DNA of 64,000 bases from G020348185 sp964525045 (GCA_964525045.1 CAZGFD010000014.1:43452-107451), one strand, 5' to 3'; positions 17,174-26,250 are shown, numbered from the stretch's first letter. Translations and numbers: made by a program. The notes: a model not told the origin generated them from the letters alone.

Positions 17174-17632
17174 TTATAAATCAGACGGAGCCTTATCACG
17201 GATTTCCGTCCAGTTTTGATCTCCGGTTTTTATGTAGCCCGGAATATCCTTCTTCCACTTGCTTTGAATGTCTCGGTCCAAGTTCAAATAGAGCGTGCCA
17301 TTGACGATTTTCCACACTTTCGGATCCGCGACAAACTTCTTTCCGACAGCCACTCCATAAGCACACCACCCACCATAGGCAGGGGTATATTTCTCTGGGT
17401 TGGCCTCAAACATTTCTTTGTGTTCCTCACTGGTAAAGGCATAGGTCACGCCCCTGTAGTCTGCGACGTGATATCCACTCCCGCGTTGCGGTCGGCCTTC
17501 TGTGAAGTAGGATACCGGGTCATACCCGCTAATGCCCGGGGTGCTATGGGTGACATCCTGTCCAAAAACCGGTGTGGCCACCAGGGATACGAACAGGGCT
17601 GTGGTTAGTAAAAATGTGTGTAATCTTCTCAT
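17174..17632 (-). CDS. exported YHS-domain protein
   Basis: A 152-residue protein with a signal peptide ending near TPVFGQ (residue 25). The YHS-type domain follows: GISGYDPVSYFTEGRPQRGS, YRGVTYAFTSEEHKEMFEAN, PEKYTPAYGGWCAYGVAVGK. YHS domains are thought to bind metals; in this exported family the function is not known. Strong terminator directly after the stop. Upstream, GTATACCG occurs twice with a 12-base period (17671 and 17683), a possible regulator site. Confidence 0.85.
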   Translation of the reverse strand: MRRLHTFLLTTALFVSLVATPVFGQDVTHSTPGISGYDPVSYFTEGRPQRGSGYHVADYRGVTYAFTSEEHKEMFEANPEKYTPAYGGWCAYGVAVGKKFVADPKVWKIVNGTLYLNLDRDIQSKWKKDIPGYIKTGDQNWTEIRDKAPSDL

Positions 17633-17670
17633 GATAAACCTCCTTAGTATGTGTATGGTTATTGTTTAAA

Positions 17671-17690
17671 GTATACCGATCTGTATACCG
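17671..17690. promoter_or_regulatory. direct repeat GTATACCG x2 upstream of YHS gene
   Basis: Two GTATACCG copies spaced by 4 bases, 39 bases before the YHS start. Could be a regulator site on one face of the helix. Protein unknown. Confidence 0.35.
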
Positions 17691-17805
17691 TTTAAGTTAG
17701 TATCCTAAAGAGAAAATTCGTTACAATGTGTATTTTGTTTTTGAAAAAAGATTAATGAGTACATCCGAATCATCAATATTCATAATGTGTCGATGAATTA
17801 TAGTC

Positions 17806-18606
17806 TCATGCCACCGACGCGAACCTTAAAGGGGGCGAAGTCTTGGACGAAAATCCTTGAAGGTAAGGCCTGAGCGCCAGTCGAACTTTCGACCGGGCCC
17901 GGTGCAAGAGTACTCGTTGGTTGGTTGAGGTGATATTTAACATTTGGCACACTGCTTCAGAATCGAGGCCTTCGATATCGCGAAGGACGATGACCTGCCG
18001 CTGGTTTGACGGAAGGACCTGAATCGCTTGCTCAATCTGGTCCAGGCTTTCTTTTTCTACCAGCAAGCGCTCGGGCGTATCCTGGTCCCAGGACGTCGGG
18101 GGAAGAGTCCCGTGATTTGTGACCTGGCTGGATGTGCGAACCTGTTCCGGTTCCATCCCGCCATCCTCTTCCGGGTCAGTGGAACGACCAAAATCGGAAA
18201 ATGATATATACCGGTGTTCCCGCTTTCCTTTTGTCTTGGCAAGATTCTGAAGAATTTGGAAAATCCAGGTTTTCAGAGACGATCGCCCCTCAAATCGATG
18301 AATCCCATCTAGGACAGCTAGCCAGGTTTCCTGTACGACCTCTTCTGCGACAGCTTGATTTGACACAAACGCTTGGGCTAATCGAAGTAGTCGACCATGA
18401 TAGCTGTCAATCAATGTGGCAAAGGCTGTTTCCTCTCCCTTGCGGAGGGACTCAATCAGGTCGAGTTCTTCGTGTGTCGCTTTCAACCTGTTCCGGTTGC
18501 CTCTTATTATCGTTTCCTTCTCAGCGTCCGGGATGAATCCACAGGCTTGTTGCTCTATTGCCCAGCTCCCGGCAGGTCCGGTAAAGGATTTTTCAAGCTT
18601 GTTCAT
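17806..18606 (-). CDS. ECF-type RNA polymerase sigma factor
   Basis: About 266 aa. Region 2 is clear (AFATLIDSYHGRLLRLAQAF, then VAEEVVQETWLAVLDGIHRF and LKTWIFQILQNLAKTKGKR) and region 4 too (IQVLPSNQRQVIVLRDIEGL, LHRARSKVRLAL). The linker between them is longer than usual (about 70 residues with an acidic patch), and a 50-residue tail precedes region 2. ATG 18606 follows TGGAGC. No anti-sigma gene is adjacent. It is the last gene of a minus-strand group with DsrE, the PNPOx-like protein and the zinc-ribbon protein, headed by a TetR operator. Confidence 0.88.
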   Translation of the reverse strand: MNKLEKSFTGPAGSWAIEQQACGFIPDAEKETIIRGNRNRLKATHEELDLIESLRKGEETAFATLIDSYHGRLLRLAQAFVSNQAVAEEVVQETWLAVLDGIHRFEGRSSLKTWIFQILQNLAKTKGKREHRYISFSDFGRSTDPEEDGGMEPEQVRTSSQVTNHGTLPPTSWDQDTPERLLVEKESLDQIEQAIQVLPSNQRQVIVLRDIEGLDSEAVCQMLNITSTNQRVLLHRARSKVRLALRPYLQGFSSKTSPPLRFASVA

Positions 18607-18657
18607 TGTTCTGCTCCATTTGTTGAGTAGTAGATTGCGCAATCGGTCATGCTGCCG

Positions 18658-18849
18658 TTAGTAGCTCATGGGGTAAGCCATCATTTTTTGACCAAGCCGA
18701 GACGGCAAATTTCTTTTGTTCAACAGGATCAGTTCGTCCAATATATTTCCGCAGCATATGCACCGCCACACTTCACAATGAACATCTGAATCCTGAAGGT
18801 CATACAATCGATCGGGCACCGTGAGGCCCTGACACCGTTGACAGTCCAT
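18658..18849 (-). CDS. small zinc-ribbon protein
   Basis: A 63-residue protein, MDCQRCQGLTVPDRLYDLQD ... CEVWRCICCGNILDE, with CxxC in the first half and C-x4-CxCCG in the second, which should bind one zinc. GGAGCT precedes ATG 18849; a longer in-frame start would overlap the upstream gene. Small CxxC proteins of this type are familiar next to regulators in Nitrospira-like genomes (recollection, not checked). It sits 10 bases after the PNPOx-like gene and 51 before the sigma gene. Confidence 0.75.
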   Translation of the reverse strand: MDCQRCQGLTVPDRLYDLQDSDVHCEVWRCICCGNILDELILLNKRNLPSRLGQKMMAYPMSY

Positions 18850-18859
18850 AATGAGCTCC

Positions 18860-19807
18860 TTAATTTTCCACGGGGTTCCTGGCGGGTGGATTATGAGGTG
18901 AGTTATCCAGTAATGACCAAATCGACTGAGAGGCATGGTTGATTTCAATCCAGCGATCAATGTGAAATTGCCAAAACCGATTTGTGCCCCCGGTCTCCTC
19001 TGCTGTGCCATCCACGCCGTAGAGAATTTTTGCCAGCCCGGTGAGTTGGAGAGTTCGAGGAGACTCGAAGTCGAGAAAAATTAATCCGGCGCGTGGATTC
19101 ACGGCAAAGTTACCAAGGGTATTGAACATGGAATTTCCCGGATAGTCCGGGATACGAAGCGTACGGTCATTGATAAGGCTGACAAACCCCCGGTTGCCGC
19201 CACGGTGCGACGCATCTACGCCGCGTTCAGGGTGCAGACTTGCGACAAAGAATGTGTCAGCTTTTGCGATGATCATCCGTTGTTCAGAACCAAGAACCTC
19301 TCCCTGCCCCGTTAGGCGTGGTGTCCAATCTGCACTTTGAAGGGGAGTGGAGACCTCCCGCCTTTGAATATATTTGGGGCAATTGGGATAGGATTCTTTC
19401 ACCTGGAGTTGAACCAACGCATCTGATTCGCGGGAAATCGTGCCGTTGATTCGCAAACGCCTGCGCGAGGCCAGCTCAATCGCCAGCATTCCCACTTCGG
19501 GGTTTTCTTGGATATTTTTCCAGAAAGGATCGTAGAGATTGTGTTCCATCGTGCGGAGGTCGAAGCGCACCAACCGCTCGTCTGTTGCCTGCATGAAACC
19601 TGGTTTTCCTAAGACGACCGAGGCCCACACGTTCTCCTCTTGGTCGTAGCTGCCGAATACAGCCATTGGCAGTTGGCTGATAAAACGTAGAGCCCCCTTG
19701 ATAATGGAATCTTGAATCACGCGAGCGTTTTGAGCCCCTTCCTGCAAAACGCCGACACGTCCTTGCACTTGTAATTCGCCCTCATGGTATGGGGTGTCAA
19801 TTTTCAT
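18860..19807 (-). CDS. pyridoxamine 5'-phosphate oxidase-like flavoprotein
   Basis: A 315-residue soluble protein of the PNPOx-like split-barrel fold. Two barrel-like parts are seen: PMAVFGSYDQEENVWASVVL in the first half and VNPRAGLIFLDFESPRTLQL in the second. The latter carries the DFE...LQLTG strand typical of flavin-binding members. Probably binds FMN or F420; no substrate can be deduced. GGGAAAG precedes the ATG. Second gene after dsrE in the TetR-controlled group. Confidence 0.82.
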   Translation of the reverse strand: MKIDTPYHEGELQVQGRVGVLQEGAQNARVIQDSIIKGALRFISQLPMAVFGSYDQEENVWASVVLGKPGFMQATDERLVRFDLRTMEHNLYDPFWKNIQENPEVGMLAIELASRRRLRINGTISRESDALVQLQVKESYPNCPKYIQRREVSTPLQSADWTPRLTGQGEVLGSEQRMIIAKADTFFVASLHPERGVDASHRGGNRGFVSLINDRTLRIPDYPGNSMFNTLGNFAVNPRAGLIFLDFESPRTLQLTGLAKILYGVDGTAEETGGTNRFWQFHIDRWIEINHASQSIWSLLDNSPHNPPARNPVEN

Positions 19808-19890
19808 GAGTGGTCTTTCCCGGTGATCAATTTTTTCCGGAACTGGAAGCGGGTCTTCGCCCGCTTCCAGTTGTGCGAAATTTTTTGTGT

Positions 19891-20265
19891 TTAAAAAGTA
19901 AGAATGGTGGATCCTTCAACCGCAAATTTTCGTAGACTGGCCATCCCCCGTGTTCCGGGTACTGGGTTTTCTTTGATCAGATCAAAGCCAGATTTTTCGG
20001 CGTCTTCTGATGCTCCGAACACATCTGCACATCCACAGGAAACTCCGGCTACGTGATCTTTCACGGCTTCAAACAAATCATGCGCGGGATGTTGCTGTTG
20101 ATTGAGTTCCGCAATCCACCGTGTGCCGGTACCGTGGAAAACCACGGAAACGTCGTCGCCGGCTTGTTTGAAGTCATAGGCCGTGGCCAAGCCGTTAAAG
20201 ACACGCCCGAGTGCTTCTTCTGAACTATTCTTGGGATCCGATAAAATGACGATTGTAGCTTTCAT
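19891..20265 (-). CDS. DsrE-family protein
   Basis: Cytoplasmic 124-residue protein of the DsrE/DsrF-like fold: KATIVILSDPKNSSEEALGR, AYDFKQAGDDVSVVFHGTGT, then CGCADVFGASEDAEKSG and RKFAVEGSTILTF. DsrE-like proteins act in sulfur relay or are found with redox stress genes. Two cysteines (VSCGCADVF) could be the reactive pair. GAAGGTCG precedes the ATG. A 16-bp palindrome (20294-20309), repeated in front of the TetR gene, lies about 30 bases upstream. Confidence 0.85.
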   Translation of the reverse strand: MKATIVILSDPKNSSEEALGRVFNGLATAYDFKQAGDDVSVVFHGTGTRWIAELNQQQHPAHDLFEAVKDHVAGVSCGCADVFGASEDAEKSGFDLIKENPVPGTRGMASLRKFAVEGSTILTF

Positions 20266-20293
20266 GGTGCGACCTTCTTTGTTGGTTAAAATA

Positions 20294-20309
20294 TACCGAA
20301 CGTTCGGTA
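20294..20309. promoter_or_regulatory. TetR-type operator in front of dsrE
   Basis: Perfect palindrome TACCGAACGTTCGGTA. The same 16 bases recur at 21009-21024 before the TetR gene. This ACCGAACGTTCGGT type is common for TetR regulators. Confidence 0.85.
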
Positions 20310-20419
20310 CAATAATTGGGCAAAAAATTTATGCCCCGGATTTACCTGCTTTCCTGGCTTCCGGGAAGCCCTGGAATTCACCAAGTATTTGAAATTTTTT
20401 CAAGTAAAAATGGTTCCTC

Positions 20420-20980
20420 TTAATTGTTCAGGATGATCTGTGGCAAATTTGCCAAGGTTCGCTCGAAGGGCCCGGTATCTTTCAGCACCCGGGCCATCAC
20501 TAATCCACCTTGGAGAAGACTGATGGCGTCTTGAGCCTGCTGACGTGCTTTCTTGGGAGACAGGCCGGCCTCCCGAGCCACCTTTGCCAAAGCCTCGACC
20601 CAAGCGGCCATCCCTTCTCGCACATGTCCTTTAATAATGGTTTCCTCGAAACCAAAGGAAAGAGAATCCAGCAAACACGAATGTTTTCCCCCACCGTAAA
20701 AGAGATGGAGTTCGTGCGCCATCTTACGGATGCGGTCGGCCGGTTTTCCCGGCCCTGACAAAGGAGCCAGCACACGATTCCCGAGCCATTGGCCAGCTCG
20801 CTCCAGCACCGCTTGGGCCATTTCTTCCTTTCCCCCCGGAAACCGATGATAGAGGCTCGCACGCTGAAGACCCGTTGCTTTCGATATTCGGCTGAGACTC
20901 GCCCCCTCAAAGCCGTGGACGCGAAACACGTCGGTTAAGCGGTCAAGCAATTCATCGTCTGTTATTTTGTTAGTGGGCAT
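20420..20980 (-). CDS. TetR/AcrR family transcriptional regulator
   Basis: A 186-residue repressor with HTH at about 10-50 (LLDRLTDVFRVHGFEGASLS, then TGLQRASLYHRFPGGKEEMA). The C-terminal domain (LLDSLSFGFEETIIKGHVRE, ISLLQGGLVMARVL) is of the TetR_C_11-like type. AAGGAGCGAAG precedes the ATG. Identical palindromes lie before its own gene and before dsrE, which predicts autorepression and control of dsrE-PNPOx-zinc ribbon-sigma. Confidence 0.9.
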   Translation of the reverse strand: MPTNKITDDELLDRLTDVFRVHGFEGASLSRISKATGLQRASLYHRFPGGKEEMAQAVLERAGQWLGNRVLAPLSGPGKPADRIRKMAHELHLFYGGGKHSCLLDSLSFGFEETIIKGHVREGMAAWVEALAKVAREAGLSPKKARQQAQDAISLLQGGLVMARVLKDTGPFERTLANLPQIILNN

Positions 20981-21008
20981 CTTCGCTCCTTATGATTTGT
21001 ATTATATA

Positions 21009-21024
21009 TACCGAACGTTCGGTA
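21009..21024. promoter_or_regulatory. TetR-type operator in front of tetR
   Basis: TACCGAACGTTCGGTA, identical to the copy at 20294, about 30 bases upstream of the TetR start. Confidence 0.85.
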
Positions 21025-21243
21025 AAGTCAAGAGGGGTATTGAAAAATCTTGAACTTTTTTTGGATGCGAAATGCGGGTGCTTCTTACGAAGACTAAAAC
21101 GATGAGATTAATTAGATAAATTAAACTTCTGAGAAACCCAATGTTCATGGATATCCTGGAATTTCTCGCTCTTCAAGAGTAGGATACCCCCATTGGCAAA
21201 AGGATCAAATAATTCATACCAATCATTAATGAAGGTGGACACC

Positions 21244-21549
21244 ATGGCTGCGTATATCAAAAGTGCAATTGAAATCCACGATAAAAAGAGGTTTGATGAA
21301 ATTTATTTTCCCGCCATCCTCAAACAAGTGGATCAATATGGGGCCAGACTGTTGGCCGCATCCGATATGCCGCACATTGTCGAGGGAAATTGGCTACGGG
21401 GGAGATCGGTCCTGTGGGAATTTCCTGATGTGGAGGCCGCCAAGAAGTGGTATCAGTCGGCGGAATATGCTCCTCTTCTCAAACTCAGACAGGAAATTTC
21501 AACTGCCTCGATTATTCTGATTCCTGAAGGGATAACGATTGCGTCCTGA
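21244..21549 (+). CDS. DUF1330-family protein
   Basis: A 101-residue dimeric alpha-beta barrel-type protein: AYIKSAIEIHDKKRFDEIYF, YGARLLAASDMPHIVEGNWL, WEFPDVEAAKKWYQSAEYAP. This is the DUF1330 pattern, related to small monooxygenase-like folds, function unknown. GAAGGTGGAC precedes ATG 21244; an earlier in-frame start lacks a site. Stands alone next to a broken TetR fragment. Confidence 0.82.
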   Translation: MAAYIKSAIEIHDKKRFDEIYFPAILKQVDQYGARLLAASDMPHIVEGNWLRGRSVLWEFPDVEAAKKWYQSAEYAPLLKLRQEISTASIILIPEGITIAS

Positions 21550-21565
21550 TTTGTAAGCTATAACT

Positions 21566-21715
21566 TTGGATTGGTCAAATAAGCGAAATGGAAAGAATCA
21601 AAACATCGGCCGCTCTTCAACACGGGCGCAACTCATCAAGACCGCCCTGGAGTTATTTGCGAATAACGGGTTTCGTGCCACCGGCATTGATACGATCGGG
21701 GAACAGCCGGTTGTT
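21566..21715 (+). pseudogene. remnant of a TetR regulator gene
   Basis: The frame reads SSTRAQLIKTALELFANNGF then RATGIDTIGEQ, the first helix pair of a TetR DNA-binding domain. After about position 21715 homology stops and the frame continues as unrelated sequence to 21877. The recognition helix and ligand domain are missing. Probably a truncated relic left by a deletion. Confidence 0.65.
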
Positions 21716-22170
21716 TCAATTGATTGGATTATTTCTCCCCCGATTCGGCTAGCGAATTTGTACGATTCCTCGCAACTCAACAATTTTTACGCCCCACGGC
21801 ACCTCTCATGCCACACCTGGCCCGGGAGGGATAGCCTACGTCACATCCCCCATAGGTATTTGCAAATGAAAGAATAACCCCGCGGTCTATGCCTTACTGA
21901 AGCAAGGCCAGGGGTGATGATGATGAGATCCTGAAATGATTAATCCCTTCCATCCCTCATTTTCCCTTTAATTGACTGAAGAGACGAATAGATTTTTCTT
22001 CCCGGTGCTTTGAACCCGCGATACTTCAGTTCAATCACATGTCCCTCAAGTCGGGTGTAACGTACAGAGGGCTTTATTGACTACGGTGTTGGGCGTCGGA
22101 AGATCAAAAGTTTTCATTGGAAATCAAAAAGAATCATTTTAGGATTGCGCAATTAACGGAGGATCATGTC

Positions 22171-23049
22171 ATGTTAAGTCTTAATTCCACAAAACACCAA
22201 TCGATTGAAATAAACGGTCTGGACATATTCTATCGTGAAGCCGGCCCGAAGGACGCACCGACCATCCTTCTCCTGCATGGGTTTCCCACCTCATCTCAAA
22301 TGTTTCGAAATTTGATTCCCACCCTGGACGATAAATTTCACCTCCTCGCTCCTGACTATCCGGGGTTCGGGGCCAGCTCAATGCCTGGCCTGGACGAATT
22401 CGACTACAGCTTTGATAATTTGGCGAGTGTGATAGAAAAGTTTGTCGACAGGATGGGCTTGGAGAGCTATTTTATCTATCTCATGGACTATGGAGCGCCA
22501 ATTGGCCTTCGATTGGCAAGCCAACGACCAGAACGTGTGCGTGGGCTGATTGTCCAAAATGGGAATGCCTATGATGAGGGTCTCCGAGACTTTTGGATTC
22601 CCATCATGAACTACTGGAGGGATAAGACCGCCGATAATGCAAAGGTTCTTGAGGACAATATTCTTTCCATTGACGCGACCAAATGGCAATATACCAATGG
22701 TGTCCGTAATAAGGACGCTATAGCGCCGGACAACTGGTTCCACGACCAGTATTTGTTAGACCGTCCTGGCAACAAGGAAATTCAACTTGAGTTGTTTTTC
22801 AGCTATGGAACGAACCCTCCACTTTACCCACAGTGGCAAGAGTATTTTCGGGTGCATCAACCACCAACCCTTCTTATTTGGGGAAAAGGAGATTACATTT
22901 TCCCTGAAGAAGGTGCACACCCCTACAAGCGAGACCTTACAAATTTGGAGTTTCATATCCTCAACACCGGACATTTTGCCTTGGAAGAAGATCTGGAATT
23001 TATTTCAGCACGAATTCGGGATTTTGTTCAGCGGACCGATGGTCGGTGA
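22171..23049 (+). CDS. alpha/beta hydrolase (haloalkane dehalogenase / epoxide hydrolase type)
   Basis: A 292-residue cytoplasmic hydrolase. Oxyanion motif HGFPTSS at 36-42, nucleophile elbow YLMDYGAP with Asp106 in place of the usual Ser, Asp241 in WGKGD and catalytic His268 in NTGHFALEED. An Asp nucleophile is typical of haloalkane dehalogenases and epoxide hydrolases. GGAGG before ATG 22171 decides the start. It lies 130 bases before the MOSC-reductase gene on the same strand; both may be transcribed together. Confidence 0.88.
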   Translation: MLSLNSTKHQSIEINGLDIFYREAGPKDAPTILLLHGFPTSSQMFRNLIPTLDDKFHLLAPDYPGFGASSMPGLDEFDYSFDNLASVIEKFVDRMGLESYFIYLMDYGAPIGLRLASQRPERVRGLIVQNGNAYDEGLRDFWIPIMNYWRDKTADNAKVLEDNILSIDATKWQYTNGVRNKDAIAPDNWFHDQYLLDRPGNKEIQLELFFSYGTNPPLYPQWQEYFRVHQPPTLLIWGKGDYIFPEEGAHPYKRDLTNLEFHILNTGHFALEEDLEFISARIRDFVQRTDGR

Positions 23050-23179
23050 CAAAGGGTAGAATTAGGTATGACAAGATATTTTGAAGTGAGACTAGGTTGG
23101 AACCGTGAGAATGGAGCTTCAAATCAATGAAGACATTACGACGTCTTGTTCCACACCAACAACCGGAGGTCACCTCGTG

Positions 23180-24931
23180 ATGAACGTCATTTCGGTCAAC
23201 GTTTCCCTCGCGAAAGAGGTTCCCTATCGAGGGCGTATGGTCAGAACAGGTATTTTCAAGGAGCCTGTGCCTGGAAGGGTGAGGGTGAGACGACTCAACA
23301 TTGACGGTGACGATCAAGCCGATCGACGCGTTCATGGGGTGGGCTTTGATATGGCGATATATGTGTACCCTTTTGAGCACTATGCATATTGGGCCACCGA
23401 ACTTGGCCGCGAGGGCTTTCCACATGGTCAGTTTGGGGAAAACCTTACGGTCCAGGGGATCAACGAAAATACGGTTAGGGTTGGTGACACATTTCGTATC
23501 GGTGGGACGTTGCTTCAGGTCACCCAGCCTCGAATTCCATGTTACAAACTTGCGATGCGAATGGATGAGGGGCCCAAATTCCCGGCTCGTTTCCAGGAGA
23601 GCGGTCGCATGGGATTCTATTGTCGGGTGCTGGAAGAGGGCGATATTGGCGCTGGGGACTCGATTGAGCTGGTCGAAGGCGACAAGGATGCCGTGACTAT
23701 CGCCGAATTCATTCGAGTCTACCTTTACGAATCCCACGAGCCCGCGAGTCTTAAACGGGTACTCTCGTCAAGGTATTTGAGTGAGCCATGGCGCACGTAT
23801 CTCGAGATGATGCTCAAGAAGGCGGAGCCCGTTAAGAGACCCAAAGGTTGGGAGGGGTTTCGTCCTTTCATCGTTGATAAGAAAGTGCCTGAGAGCGGGA
23901 CCATCACCTCATTTTACTTAAAACCGCAAGACGAAGAATCGCTCCCACCATTTCTCCCTGGGCAATTTCTGACTTTTCGACTGAACCCGCCCAATCATCC
24001 TACACCAGTCATGCGGACCTATTCTCTCTCCGACAGCCCGAATCACCCGGACTACTACCGGGTGACCATCAAGCGTTTACCAGCGCCAATGGAACCACCG
24101 GGCCTTCCACCGGGATTGTCCTCCAATTATTTTCACGATCAGGTGGAGCCGGGGACACGATTGTGTGTCCAGGCTCCCCAAGGCAAGTTTTTTCTCGATC
24201 CCAAGGATACGACCCCAGTTGTCTTGTTGAGCGGTGGTGTTGGACTGACACCCTTGATCAGCATGCTAAATGCCATTGTCGAGTCAGGCAACAAGCGACC
24301 CGTCTGGTTCGTGCACGGCACGCGCAATGGCCATGACCAAGCCATGAAGACCCATATTCGCCGTCTGGCTGCCGAGAATGCCAATGTGAATGTTCATGTC
24401 AGCTACAGTCAACCGGGGCCGGATGACCGAGAGGGCCGTGATTACGAAAGTCGGGGCTACGTGAATGTGGAGCTGCTCCAACAGGTGCTCCCTCCTGCTG
24501 CCTACGACTTCTATTTGTGTGGGCCGCGGCCGTTTATGAAATCGCTTTTCAACGGTTTGCTGAAATGGGGTGTTCCGGAATCCCGCATTAATTTCGAGTT
24601 CTTCGGCCCAGCTTTGGCACTCAAGGAGGGCGGGGAGGACGCTAAAAAGCAGGTTGTGACTCCTGAGGGCGGCGCGACCTACGATGTTTCATTTGTGAAG
24701 ACAGGGTTGACGGTTAAATGGGATCCGTTAATGGAGAACATCCTTGATTTCGCTGAGGCTCAAGGTCTCCGGCCTCCTTTCGGTTGCCGAGCGGGGATCT
24801 GCCATACATGCTCCTCCAAGTTGATTGAAGGTGAAGTGGAATATGTCACGGAGCCTCTAGACATGCCTGACCCTGGCTGCGTGCTGCTCTGCGTTTCCAG
24901 GCCCAAGACCAATTTGATTCTCGACGTATGA
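23180..24931 (+). CDS. MOSC domain - ferredoxin reductase - 2Fe-2S ferredoxin fusion
   Basis: A 583-residue three-part protein. Residues 1-215: YiiM-like MOSC domain (HGVGFDMAIYVYPFEHYAYW, FGENLTVQGI, PRIPCYKLAMRM, GFYCRVLEEG), which binds molybdenum cofactor in related proteins. Residues 245-480: FAD- and NAD-binding reductase (RTYSLSDSP, VVLLSGGVGLTPLISML, YLCGPRPFMKSL). C-terminus: plant-type ferredoxin with CRAGICHTC and a final CVLLCVSRP cysteine. This makes a self-contained NAD(P)H to iron-sulfur to MOSC electron chain, probably for reducing N-hydroxylated or similar compounds. GGAGGT 11 bases before ATG 23180 fixes the start. Confidence 0.9.
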   Translation: MNVISVNVSLAKEVPYRGRMVRTGIFKEPVPGRVRVRRLNIDGDDQADRRVHGVGFDMAIYVYPFEHYAYWATELGREGFPHGQFGENLTVQGINENTVRVGDTFRIGGTLLQVTQPRIPCYKLAMRMDEGPKFPARFQESGRMGFYCRVLEEGDIGAGDSIELVEGDKDAVTIAEFIRVYLYESHEPASLKRVLSSRYLSEPWRTYLEMMLKKAEPVKRPKGWEGFRPFIVDKKVPESGTITSFYLKPQDEESLPPFLPGQFLTFRLNPPNHPTPVMRTYSLSDSPNHPDYYRVTIKRLPAPMEPPGLPPGLSSNYFHDQVEPGTRLCVQAPQGKFFLDPKDTTPVVLLSGGVGLTPLISMLNAIVESGNKRPVWFVHGTRNGHDQAMKTHIRRLAAENANVNVHVSYSQPGPDDREGRDYESRGYVNVELLQQVLPPAAYDFYLCGPRPFMKSLFNGLLKWGVPESRINFEFFGPALALKEGGEDAKKQVVTPEGGATYDVSFVKTGLTVKWDPLMENILDFAEAQGLRPPFGCRAGICHTCSSKLIEGEVEYVTEPLDMPDPGCVLLCVSRPKTNLILDV

Positions 24932-25240
24932 TGATGAAACTTATGCCCTAGTGTCCACCGGTCTACAGGGCTTCATCCTTTGGTCACCAATATAAGGGAA
25001 ACATTAATATTGGGAATGTGAGGCCCTAAGGATATGGAGGGCCTGGGGCCAAGCACAGGCAAAAGCGGAGTCAGACCGGAAAAAATGTGTATTTTTAATT
25101 CAGCAATGGGCAAGGTGGCTTTGCGACGAAGGAGGTCCTTCGGCTCAATACTCTGTTAGAGCATCCTAAGGCGAAGAGAAGGTATACACCGTGACATCTG
25201 GTCATGAATTAGGAACACTGGAGTCTGGAAGGATGGGTCC
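24932..25240. other. intergenic stretch with degenerate repeat
   Basis: 309 bases with no gene. 24955-25045 carries a decayed copy of the MITE-like repeat (AACATTAATATTGGGAATGTG followed by AGGCCCTAAGGATATGGAGG). Nothing else recognised. Confidence 0.5.
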
Positions 25241-26218
25241 ATGAAAGCGATTACCTTCGAGAATTCCGGTGGACCTGAAGTTTTGAGACTCGCGGAAGTG
25301 GCCGATCCCGAGCCGGGTCCCGAACAAGTGTTAATTCGGGTACGAGCGACTGCCTTGAATCGTGCGGACCTGCTGCAGCGCATGGGGAAATATCCTCCGC
25401 CGGCCGGAGAGTCGGACATTCTCGGGTTGGAGGTGGCCGGAGAAATAGAGGCAATAGGGCCAGACGTCATTGGTCGTTCAATAGGGGATCGCGTCTTCTC
25501 GCTCACGGGAGGCGGGGGGTATGCGGAAAAAGCGGTAGTGGATTATCGTATGGCCATACCAATTCCCGAGGGTTGGAGTTTCACGAAGGCTGCCGCCGTC
25601 CCCGAAGCGTTCCTGACCGGGCAGGAGACGATCTTTACGCTAGGAAAGTTACGAAAAAATGAAACCGTACTCATCCATGCTGCCGGAAGTGGTGTCGGCA
25701 CAGCCAGCGTCCAAATGGCTCGACTCTCCGGAGCTTGGGTCCTGGTCACAGCGGGAACAAGAGAAAAAATTCACAAAACCTTGGAGTTGGGAGCGAACGC
25801 AGGATGCTTGTATACCGAAAAAGATTTTGCAAAGTGGGTACGAGAACAAACGAACGACCAGGGCGTCGATCTGATTCAAGACCCCATTGGGGCCTCGTAT
25901 TGGGACCGCAATGTCCATTGCCTAAAGGAAAAGGGTCGTCTGGTGCTCTACGGCCTGATGGGCGGAGTGAAACAGGAAATCAATATGGGAATCTTGTTGG
26001 CCAAGCGCCTGACCGTCATGGGTACCGTCATGCGGAGCCGTCCATTCTCGGAGAAACTGGACCTCATCAAGCGGTTTCAAGAACAGTGGCTTCCGCTTCT
26101 GGCCTCAGGCGCCATCCATCCCGTCATCGATTCAACCTTTCCTTTAAGGGAAGCTGCTGAAGCCCATCGATATATGGAGGAGAATAAGAATGTGGGAAAA
26201 ATTGTTTTAGAGGTGTAA
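25241..26218 (+). CDS. NAD(P)H quinone oxidoreductase, PIG3 type
   Basis: A 325-residue MDR protein. The N-terminus MKAITFENSGGPEVLRL and the stretch NRADLLQRMGKYPPPAGESD are hallmarks of the PIG3/TP53I3 quinone reductase group. Rossmann motif HAAGSGVGTASVQMA near residue 147. No zinc ligands. It reduces quinones with NADPH. GGAAGG precedes the ATG. Convergent with the SGNH gene that follows. Confidence 0.92.
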   Translation: MKAITFENSGGPEVLRLAEVADPEPGPEQVLIRVRATALNRADLLQRMGKYPPPAGESDILGLEVAGEIEAIGPDVIGRSIGDRVFSLTGGGGYAEKAVVDYRMAIPIPEGWSFTKAAAVPEAFLTGQETIFTLGKLRKNETVLIHAAGSGVGTASVQMARLSGAWVLVTAGTREKIHKTLELGANAGCLYTEKDFAKWVREQTNDQGVDLIQDPIGASYWDRNVHCLKEKGRLVLYGLMGGVKQEINMGILLAKRLTVMGTVMRSRPFSEKLDLIKRFQEQWLPLLASGAIHPVIDSTFPLREAAEAHRYMEENKNVGKIVLEV

Positions 26219-26250
26219 GGGGTATGGTCGACCTAAGGAAAACGCAGGAA

